64,000 nucleotides of DNA from Eucalyptus grandis. Taxonomy: Eukaryota; Streptophyta; Magnoliopsida; Myrtales; Myrtaceae. The translations under genes and the position numbers were made by a program. Shown here in pieces: positions 36,601 to 45,975 of this stretch. Below the pieces are notes generated by a model. The model searched no databases and was not told where the DNA came from. It was given only the letters and a program-made list of their open reading frames with translations. Position 1 is the stretch's first letter. Each line of letters opens with the position of its first letter. The DNA is taken from contig NC_052619.1 of the NCBI RefSeq assembly GCF_016545825.1, positions 8,261,501-8,325,500 of the forward strand, in the 5' to 3' direction.

Positions 36601-39600
36601 CATAAAGACAAGTTCACTAACCTCACCATTCATCTCATAAGCAAGTAAAACATCAGCATCAGGGTTAGTAGCCTGGCTTAATGGGATTGATGCTTTGTAG
36701 GGACCTCCATTCTCCTCCTAAAGGTTTTCATTACAGAGAAATTTGGTATTTAGAAGTTCCAAACAGCGATTGCAATTTGTAAATAATTCCACACAAAACA
36801 GCAAATTAAGAAGCTGCTCCAAGAGATCATTACTTCCTTCTAAATAAAGCACACCACATGCGCCGAAAAATCCTCAGGCAGAAATCCAAGAAAATCATAA
36901 GCAAACTGTGGAAACATTCTTCTGCATATAGAACACAGCCATAATTACGAAATTCTTTTTCAATCTTGCAAACTGAAAAAAGATCAGGTGAAAAAAAATA
37001 AAAACACCATTTTAAAGCTTCCAATAACACATTAAAGTGAGTCAGAAAAGAACACCCTCCTAATGAACGCATTTTTTTTTTATCTTGACACAAAACAACT
37101 GCCAAGAATAACTTGAACCTTTACCTTACATCTGTCAACGCTTACAAATTCAACATGTTTTCCACCTGATCTAGTCACACTTGTCAACTTAGGTACTCCA
37201 ACAAGCTCAAGAACATCAGCTAACTTGGCACCACCCCACACAGCTGGAAAAATCAGGATAATTATTAGTTTCAAACTAAAGAAAAAAGAAAAAGAAAAAG
37301 AAAAAACTGACCAGAATTTGGGTCAAAATAAGGATGGAGAACTGCTAAAATATTTGTGAACTCTTAAGAGAATAAGGTGTCCAGAATCCATACTGCCCTT
37401 TGACATACATAGGCCAAAGAGAAACTTTTCTTTCCCCATTTGTGATAGAATTAACAGAACATCTAGATGCAATGAGTTTGTATTTTGACCAAAAAAGAGA
37501 AAACTTTTTAACTTGGGTCCTCAAGCACAGTCCTATGCAAAATGGACATCACGATATCAAGACAAGGGATATTTTGTTTTGGCTAGAATCAAGAAGCAGG
37601 ATAAAGCAGTATGATTTAACAGGGAAATGTTCTTATAAGGAAGCCACTCTTTGCATGGACTTACCAACAAAAGGAAAATCGTAAAATTGAACTCACTGTT
37701 GCCGTGAATATGCGAGCAAAATTAAAGATTCAGGTGACAATGAGGAACTAGAAGAAGAAAAAGATGCTGAGAGCCCACGGTTTTCTCCAATCATATTATC
37801 ATTTTTGTGACTCAATTATAAAGCCTTTAGGCAGCATATATAAGATAACTGAGCAATATGTTATCATGTCAAGTTCAATGAATTTAAGTGCCATTTTCCC
37901 TGATAAGAACACTACTTATAAGATAACTGAGCAAAATGTGAGAAAGCAATCAGAACACACCCAATTATATATTTGGACTACCCCAACCCTCATTCTTCAC
38001 CAAATAAAACCAATTATATGTACTTAAAGCATCAAATGGAGCATCAATAGCCAGAACCCATCCTGAAAATTGATCCCACAATGGGCCTTGCAAACATGCA
38101 TAGAATTTATCATAATTCAATTTAAAGAATGAAAAGGAGCATGCCTCAAGTTTCGCCCATCAAATTGATGTCCACTGTTTCACATGCTTCCGCAAATTAC
38201 AAAATCCAGATTCCACGATAAGACACTAAAGTATGCTGGTTACATGAATCATAATGTAGGTAGCTAGCATTGTCAACCAACAGTTAAGTAACACACCATT
38301 TCCTAAGGCAGAGATATCCCAGCCAACACCCCTCACTTTTCTGACCTTGCTCATTGCTGTCCTCCTATTGCCTGCACACTTCACAGCTCCCACAAGCCAA
38401 AACGGAGAGTCCTCAAACATTTAATCAATCAGAAAACTACTCATGCTCTTAATTAAAGGCACTACAATAGTCTAAGAGACGTGTGCCCAGGAAATATGCA
38501 GCGAGCAAGGAAAAATAAACAATACCTGTAAAGTAGCAGTAACATTGTATTTCGGAAGAGCCCTGATAACAGCAGGAATGTCAGTTGTTACCCAGCATTA
38601 TAAAGAAAAAGAGAAAAACCAACAGAGTATACTAAAAGCACTCGTATGGTCTTTCGACATTATATACCAGCCAAACTTCAAGTGAGCCTACATTTGGCAC
38701 TCACCATAAATCTCTCATTGATATCTTCTTGGGACTTTCAATCAGCCCATGGATTGTAACATAATAGCTGCTCTGCCAGACAGGTGTGAGATCAGTTGTG
38801 GCAAGAAGGCTAAGAGTTTATTGTGTGAATCACCCACAAAAGTATCAACCAATAGCTTCTATTGAATTGAACTAAGGAAACTCAACCTATCAAGGTCATC
38901 AACTAGAGGAATGGGTCCGTGATTTCTCTTATAGAACAGATCCACCGGAGTCACGTAAGACGAAACTAGCGCTGTGCGGAGTGGCTCGGCATTGAAAGGC
39001 TCCTGCACAGTCCACCATGAAGAACATTAGCACATATTCATCTAATTAGAGTATTATTTTCTTGCAATCTGCAGAAAACTCCCACTGGCTAAATAGATCT
39101 CTCTCGAACAACTTGACCGCCATATATAGTCGACCCTGACGGAGAAAACGAATCAAAATAGCACTCAAGCTCCACACTTTCGGGCATTAGAAAACACCAA
39201 CTTCGATTCTCTAGTCCCGACAATCGCACAACTTAACACGGTTCGAGTAGCAATGCCTAGGAGCCATCGTAGCATAGCAGCTGATCGCGGCTCGAGTAAA
39301 AGAAAAGCGTTGGCCGAGTCTCGAATTCACCAAATGAAACGCGGATGAGGAGTCCCGGCCGTGTGGAGACCAGGCATAGAGAGGGGAGTTTCATTAGAAA
39401 TTCGGAACAAACTCAGAGAATACGGTTGTCAAGGCATACGAAAAGAAAGCTCACATCGATTGACAACCTCAACCAATCCGAAAACTTCCACCTCATACCG
39501 GAGCTAGACAAATTATCTATAGCGGATTCCGAGCGAATCTCTCCAGCGTCACCTCAAAACGGACGGAATCAAACTCGCTCCACGTGCACATCGAAGCACG

Positions 39601-39797
39601 ATCCAAAACGACACAACAAAAGGCCACGGGCACAGTTCCGAAACCTCCATGCGTCGGACGCCACCGGATTCTGGCGACCGCACGGTAGCAAAGCAGGCGG
39701 AGAATCGGGAAGAGAGAGAGACCTTGGAGTTGATGACGAGGGAGGGGTGTCGAGGAGGCTCCTGCGAGTACTCCGACGGTGCTCTCAGCCCTGGCAT
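33605..39797 (-). CDS. SOX: Sulfite oxidase, peroxisomal molybdenum-cofactor enzyme
   Basis: Oxidises sulfite to sulfate with O2 in peroxisomes, protecting against SO2 and sulfite. Twelve minus-strand exons: 39797-39723, 39002-38887, 38767-38705, 38562-38526, 38378-38297, 37243-37125, 36717-36622, 36417-36307, 36221-36120, 35803-35756, 34763-34548, 33721-33605. All phases agree, giving exactly 393 residues, the length of Arabidopsis sulfite oxidase. It starts [20 protein letters not shown]. Residue 98, the first of exon 5 ([13 protein letters not shown]), is the Cys that ligates molybdenum. The Moco domain continues through [15 protein letters not shown] and [20 protein letters not shown]. 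The dimerisation domain includes [20 protein letters not shown]. There is no heme domain, as in plants. The C-terminus is GHSKM, where SKM fits a PTS1 peroxisomal signal (Arabidopsis ends SNL). All introns are GT-AG and several hold repeats. It matches Arabidopsis At3g01910. Confidence 0.96.
34188..34535. repeat. Two direct copies of a dispersed plant repeat inside sulfite oxidase intron 11
   Basis: Two copies (about 34188-34297 and 34409-34535) share CCCAAAAGCTTAAG, GGTGGAGAGA-like sequence and ATACATGAATAYATAGARCA. They lie about 220 bp apart; the second ends at the splice donor of exon 11. The sequence type recurs in plant LTR-derived repeats. Confidence 0.6.
34998..35340. mobile_element. 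Inverted-repeat (foldback) element in sulfite oxidase intron 10
   Basis: Left arm 34998-35095 (AAAAAGCCACTAAACTTTTT and on to CCCAAACTTGTACCTATG and CCTCCACTA) is mirrored by the right arm about 35205-35340 (TAGTGGAGGATAAACGCCTC and on to GTACCAAGTTTGGGAT and TTTGGTGGCTTTT). It carries no coding sequence. Confidence 0.65.
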
Positions 39798-40309
39798 TTC
39801 TCCTTCTCCTTCTCCTTCTCCTCTCTTTTTCCGGCGATTTCTGACTGCAACCTCAAATTGAAACGGTTCGGCTTTCTCTCTCTCTCTCTCGCGAGAAGGA
39901 ACAACAGAGTGGCGGAGATGACAGACACGGAGAGGGTGGGTGACGTCTGTATCTCTTCCTTTTGATTTATTTATGAATCTATATTTTTGGTGCTCGATTT
40001 TTGTTTCCTAATAGAATGCCGACTCGGATGCCCATTCATCGGGGCCTACGCACCATTTCATGGTGGAGGATGCACCTTTCCTCCGTTTGTCACGCTTGGT
40101 AAATAAATAATTTTAAAAAATGTTTTTGTAAAAACAATTATTAACATCCCTTAAAATAATTAATTAATAATAACAACTTACGTCTCGATACTTTTGTGAA
40201 TAATTCAAATATGATCTGAGACGCAAGGCTTATTAAGAAATTTATTATGGCTTTTAGATTCGATTGCATACATTTTTTTTTTTTTTTATAAATTTGATGT
40301 GTTTCGTGA

Positions 40310-42010
40310 TTTTTTTGTGTTTAGGATCTATTCAAGTGTTTGATACAAGGCTTTTATATCCATGAGAAAATAGATTCTCATGCAAATTAGTTAACGAATT
40401 TAAATTCGAGTTCTCATATACAATTCAATTTAGATTTTCAATGGAGAGATTTGATTGCTAAGCTATCTAATGATAAAATATAATTTTTCATATTTAAATT
40501 TTCATTCGGGGAACTCAATTTTCAAGCTACTCAATAATCGGCACAACATTCTTCATCATGCAATATTATTTTGAGTCGATATAAATTCAGCCGTTTTACC
40601 TCCTATTTTTCTTTTTACCTCAAAAGAGAACATTATCATTTCCTACTCATAAACTTAAAGTACTAGTAAGTAAATAAATAATTAATGAACTAAAATAACA
40701 AAGTGTTTTTACTGTAATTTTGTCCAGGTTGATTTTATTGTCGCAAAGCAAGTAGAACCACAAACACATCAGGACAACTAGCTTTGGAACTTTCATTCCT
40801 TGGCCCCTTTTTCTTTCGTTTTATTCATTTATTTACATTTTTTTGTATGGTCGTGATGGAATTTTATGAACCTTGCTCATGCAGTCCACACTCCGACAAG
40901 GAGATGGGCTCCAAACTACGGGCGCCCACAATTTTCTGATAATAAAATAACAACTTTTGCTTTCTTTATTCTCATCTCTTTTTATTTTTATTTTTTTATC
41001 TCTTCGTAATTTCTAAACTATTTGGCCTAACTTGCAAATTATTAAATTTGAAGGCCGGACAAAAACGGACAATTTTGCTGCTGTATGGACTGATGTAATT
41101 GCCGTTGCCGGGACACGCGTCTTAGAAAAGAGAGGGATGTCACTAGGCAACCACGCATAAGACAGTTCCCGCAACGCAACTTAGAGAAAATTACTTTAGA
41201 AGGGACAACCAGTAGTCACAAAACGACCTAAAGTAGCTAGGGCTGGTTTGTCTCATGAAAAAATTTGATGATTTGAACAATATTTTCATAAATCAACAAA
41301 AAAACGTTTTCATTATATACTTTTAATAATACCAATGATATGTGTCAAGAAAATATTTTCCTCAAAACGAATGCAGCACAATGCCCTCGGCCATTCCACG
41401 TTAGTAAGAACATGGAAGAGGAACTAACCTAATGATGTGGCAACACAACAATGCCACCCATTTGATATTGGGATGCATACAAATAATCAATTAGGTCATC
41501 ACTTACCAGTAATCAAAATGGAATTTGCAAACGTCTTTCTCATATTTGAGTGCTAGATGCAAAACATTTGTTGACGTTGATATAGCAACTAAAAAGCAAG
41601 AAGCGGGGATTACAATCATACATCACCCGAGTTTTTTTAGCTGAACATGTCACTTGATTTGATAGCCTAATCTTTAAGTCGGGAAGGAGCCAAAACATAA
41701 ATCGGTTAAAATGCAGTAATACCATTTGCGAGAACTTTTCAACAAAGTGACTATTCCAAGTGAAAAGGGGAAAAAACTAGTATCGACCTGCGATCTTGTT
41801 GAAATTTCAAATGGTGGGGAAGGAGCACCGACCCTAGATAGGTGACTATTGCCCAAACTACATCAAAAAAGAAGAAAGAGGGCTGCGCAGTGCTGCTTAT
41901 TATTATTATTATTTTTTTTTTATTGTTTTTCAATAGCTTAAAGACAAGACCCGATGGAAGAGAAACCGCATGTCCTCCCCCCCCCACACTTACTTTTCAT
42001 GCAAATTTCA
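40310..42010 (+). repeat. Dispersed duplication, copy 1
   Basis: Matches copy 2 (60250-62810) in the same orientation and order. Shared blocks: CAAGTGTTTGATACAAGGCT (40334) with AAGTGTTTGATAAAAGGCTT; GGGCGCCCACAATTTTCT (about 40920) with GGGCGCCCTCAATTTTCT; and a 620-bp block 41377-42009 with 62191-62808, including CGACCTGCGATCTTGTTGAA and GATGGAAGAGAAACCGCAT. No gene is carried. Confidence 0.85.
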
Positions 42011-42011
42011 G

Positions 42012-42072
42012 CAAGCTCAACGTGGACGGCTCTTGGGTAGAAGGAAGTGTAGAAGAATCAGGCTGCGCATGA
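42012..42072 (+). pseudogene. Possible start of an RNase H-like domain
   Basis: The frame KLNVDGSWVEGSVEESGCA then stop resembles the beginning of plant RVT_3 domains (KLNVDGS...G.AG.GG), including the catalytic-type Asp. It is cut off where the next repeat begins. It is short, so the assignment is weak. Confidence 0.3.
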
Positions 42073-43560
42073 CAATATTTCTTAGCTAGAGAAGAGTTTT
42101 TTTTTTCAAAAATAGTTATTTTCTATTTCTATTTCGGGAAATAATTTCTGAGTAAAATAAGGTGTTTGGTAACTACACAAAATTTTTACTTCATAAATAG
42201 AAAAATAACAGAAATGCGTTTGGTACGAATTTTTTTTTTTTGTATTTATTTGTTTTTTATTTTTGCTCACGGATCGCTGATCTGCCGACGCCGGGTTGCC
42301 CGCCGCCCTTGTTGCCGCCGGTTGCCGCTGTTTGCGCACAATTGCCGGCGGCGGCCAATGGGTTGTGCGGTGGCGATCGACGGTGATGGTCGGCGGTCGT
42401 GCAGCAGCGGTGGTGAATGGCGACAAGCGGTGGCGATCGATGGCAGTGGTTGGTGGCAATCGGCGGATGGCGGCGACGGTGGCGGACGGAGGTGGCAGCA
42501 GCCGGTGGACAGCGAAGGCCGGCCGTAGTGGCCGGCCATGGCGGTGGACGGTGGCTTCCAGCGGTTGGAGGAGGTCGCGGCAAGAGAGAGGAATAAAAGA
42601 AAAATAAAAAAAGAAAATTTGCTTATTTCTAAAAATTATTCCCAAAAACAAGAAGCTACATTTTTTTGTTTCTATTCCAAAACTATTCTCGGGAACAAAA
42701 AAATAGAGAAATTGTTCCCGGGAACAAAAGTTTTACCAAACGGATTTCTGTTCTTTTTTTTGTTCCGGAGAATAAAAGAACAGAAATTGGGAGAAACATA
42801 AATGTTACCATGCAGACCTCATGACGTGCATGACAACGCTTCTTGGTTAGAGAAGAGGTTTTTTTTTTTTTTTTTTTTTTCCAGAAATAGTTCTTTTCTA
42901 TTTCTATTCCGCGTGGAACAATTTTATGAGTAAACGAAATGCTTTTGGTAACGCAAAGTTTCTTTTTGTATTTATTTATTTTTTATTCTTGTTCACGGAT
43001 CGCCGACCGCCGACCACCAATCACCGGTTGTCGCCGCCGCCCACGGTCGTCGGCGACCAATGGGTCAGGCGGCGGCATGGCGTGACGGTCGGCGGTCGGC
43101 GGTCGGCGATCGTGTAGCGACGGCAACGGTGGACAACGGTGGCGGATAGTGGCAAGCAGGCGGTGACAGCGGAGGCTGGCTAGGGACCGGCTACCAGTCA
43201 GCGACCGGCAGCCGGTTGACGACTGGAGGCGGCAGTAGGCGACAGTGGGTGGCGATGGGCGGTGGCAGCGGCCGGTGGTCGGTGGTGGCTTCGAGTGATT
43301 GGAGGTGGCCGCGACAAGAGAGAGGAATAAAAGAAAAATAAAAAAAGAAAATTGGCTTATTTCTAAAATTGTTCGAACAAGAAGCAACTTTTTTTTTTGT
43401 TTCTCGTTTCTCGCTCCAAATCTATTCCCGAGCTAACTTTCTATTTCAGGGAATAGAAAAACAACTTGACGTTACCAAATGGATTCCTATTCTTTTTTTG
43501 TTCCGGGGAACAAAAGAACAGAAATCCGGAAGAACATAAACGTTCTCATGCGGAGCCTTA
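42064..43560. mobile_element. Tandem pair of TE-like units with GC-rich cores
   Basis: Unit 1 (about 42064-42828) and unit 2 (about 42829-43560) start alike (GCATGACAA, then TTAGAGAAGAG, a T-run, AGAAATAGTT and TTCTATTTCTATTCC). Both hold a core of GGCGG/GGTGG-rich DNA and share GAGGAATAAAAGAAAAATAA and a TTGTTCCGGRGAAYAAAAGA-type end. AT-rich arms form inverted repeats around each core. It gives long spurious frames on both strands. Confidence 0.75.
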
Positions 43561-44182
43561 GTAACCGGAGTTTGTAGAGGCCGCAGGAACGGGGTTGTCG
43601 ATTGCCCCTTTTTGCAAGAATAGTGCGCCCGTCTTCTACGAGCCAAACCGAAGCCCTACCTCATCGATTGTGCGATTCATTTCAGGAGAAAGCAAAAACC
43701 CATGAGCCAAAGCCCATGGGCCCCGCAAAATATGATTGAAAATTGTTGGATGTAATTATAGGCTTATAGCCCGAACGAGAGAAGTGAGTATGAATTATTG
43801 CCCACGCGAGGCCAAGTAGCTAAGCTGATTAGGCTTGCCCCAAAGCCCATCGCAGAAAAATCCCTCCCTTCTAAGTGGTTGTGTTATCCCCCTTCGCCTC
43901 TTTGGAATATGTTATGTTCTGAGACTCGTCTATCAAGTTCCAAATACTATAATTGTCTTGTGTTATCCCGCATAGTGATGGGAGTTAATATTCTCAAATA
44001 TTTGGGGTGAAGGTTATGTTTAGTGTGTACCACACTAGAATGATAGACAACATCTTATGAGAAGGGTATGTAGCTTGAAATAATTCTACAGATAGTTCCA
44101 CTTGCGTATGAAGAAAGGAGAAGACAGATTCGGCCATTTACTACGACTTGAATAGAATCAGATTGTACTATTGAGGATTATC

Positions 44183-45161
44183 GGCAAAAGAACGCTTCAA
44201 GTGCCATAACTTTGGCCAAATGGACACTTAAGTGCCATAACTTACGAAAGATACACTTAAGTGCCAAATTCGAAAAAAAACGAATCACTTGAGTGCTACT
44301 CCGGCCAAAGTCCGGCCAAAACGCCAACGTGGCGTTTTCGGTGAAGCGCGCCCAAACGACGACGCCGTTTTGCACGCCGACGTGGCAAAACGGCGTCGTT
44401 TTGGGGCCGACGTGGTAAAAAGAAAATTAAAAATTAATTAAATTAAATTTAGTTAAAATATTTAAAAATAATAATTTAAAAATTAAATTTATTTTAAATA
44501 ATTTAAAAAATAATAATTTAAAAAACTTTAAAAAACTTTAAAATTTAAAAAAATTTTAAAAAAAAAAAAAAAGGAATGGGGAGGCAGCCGAGGATCAGCC
44601 CTCGCCGCCGCCGGAAGGGCCGGCGACGGCGGGGGGAGGGTCGGCCGGGTCGCGGGCCCCGGCGGGGCCGGCGACCCGGCCGATCGACGGCGAGGGTCGC
44701 AGCCCTCGCCCGATCCGACGAGGGTTGGCGGCCTCGCCCGGCCGGGCCAAGGGCCGCCGCCGAGGATCGCCCTCGCCCGCCTCCCCCCGTTCCTTTTTTT
44801 TTTTTTTTTTTTTTTTTTAATTTTTAAAAGTTTTTAAAAGTTTTTTAAAATTTTAAATGATTATTTTTTAAAATATTTTAACTAAATTTTATTTTAAATT
44901 AAATTTAATTAATTTTTTATATATTTTTTCCACGTTAGCCGAAACAACGCCGTTTTGGCCACGTCAACGTGCAAAACGGCGCCGTTTGGCCACGCTTCTC
45001 CGAAAAAACGCCACGTTGGCGTTTTGGCCGCATTTTTGGCCGGATTGGCACTCAAGTGATCCCTTTTACTCCGATTTTGGCACTTAAGTGTACCTTTCGT
45101 AAGTTATGGCACTTAAGTGTCCCTTTGTCCAAAGTTATGGCACTTGAGGGGTCCGCGAGTC
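44183..45161. mobile_element. Mutator-like foldback element with 10-bp target-site duplication
   Basis: A 979-bp element bounded by the direct repeat GAGGATTATC at 44173-44182 and 45162-45171. Long inverted arms (nearly 400 bp each) carry repeated AAGTGCCATAACTT and CACTTAAGTGCCA motifs, an AAAACGGCGTCGTTT-type palindromic patch, then A/T-rich DNA. The 210-bp core (44580-44790) is extremely GC-rich. No transposase is present. A 9-11 bp duplication with long inverted repeats fits non-autonomous Mutator-like elements; that class is inference. Confidence 0.8.
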
Positions 45162-45975
45162 GAGGATTATCCATGACTAAGGGGATAGCAAGAGGACTTG
45201 CCTAGCCTAGCCTAGCACTCGTCTTCATCATCTAGATTGACATCGATTGATGCAAGTTTTGTACAAATAGTATTAAACTCATTTAAGTGCGAAGAATATG
45301 AATCACCTTCACTCATCCGAAAATTGTAGAGTCGCCTCCGTAGAAATAGCCTATTCACAAACAATTTGTTCTGATAAATGTTTTCCATTTTCGTCTACTC
45401 CCCTATGCAACGAAGACTTCACCAATAGATTAATGGCATAGTTCCATTTTTCCAATCAATTAATCAAGTGATCTCATTCAATAAATGCCTAATATGTCTT
45501 TCTGATCTCACATCACTCATGCATGGGCTATTTGCGTCAGTAAAATATTAAATTCTCAAAATGGTCTGGAATATCATCAAAATATTACATTTTGATACGC
45601 CATTTTGATGATCTCCGCAGCTCATGGTCTGACCATAAAATCGAATTGATTACTTTCACACATAGGAGCAAAGTAAAGAATAAGATGCATCGGTGAGATT
45701 GTTATATTTAATGATTCGATAGATTTCACAAGTAAAGAACTTCATTAAGTTACTTTTCTAAACGAAATTTAGTTTTCTATCACAATTATTCTACTTTCTC
45801 CCGTCTCACGGTCAAAAAGTCGCACAAGCAAAGAATTAAACAAAGCTTGTTGGAGACAGGAGAGGCCATACCAAGAAAAGCATTAAAACGATATGTTCCA
45901 ACAAATAAATTTAATCCAAGCAAACAAGCCAGCATACACACGCAGGCTTGCTCGAAACAAACACATTGATCAGGC

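Larger units (their letters stand above)
39798..45975. other. 6.2-kb intergenic region dominated by repeats
   Basis: Sulfite oxidase promoter and leader (CT tract near 39872-39890), then AT-rich DNA, one copy of a dispersed duplication (40310-42010), a tandem pair of TE-like units (42064-43560) and a foldback element (44183-45161). The long open frames here are by-products of the GC-rich repeat cores. The last 800 bp before the NLR are AT-rich and presumably contain its promoter. Confidence 0.55.

Noticed and set aside
38705..38706. Trp at residue 85 of sulfite oxidase where Arabidopsis has Arg, suggesting a mis-splice
   Set aside because: Both splice sites are good and the phase is right; the position is outside the active site, so it is probably a natural substitution.
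39345..39965. 206-codon open frame over the sulfite oxidase promoter and exon 1
   Set aside because: Antisense to exon 1 and leader; composition explained by the CT tract and GC bias; no domain.
42106..42651. Pro/His/Arg-rich frames on both strands
   Set aside because: By-products of the GC-rich core of a TE-like unit; repeated in its tandem neighbour.
44576..44827. Arg/Gly-rich frame
   Set aside because: It lies in the GC-rich core of the foldback element.
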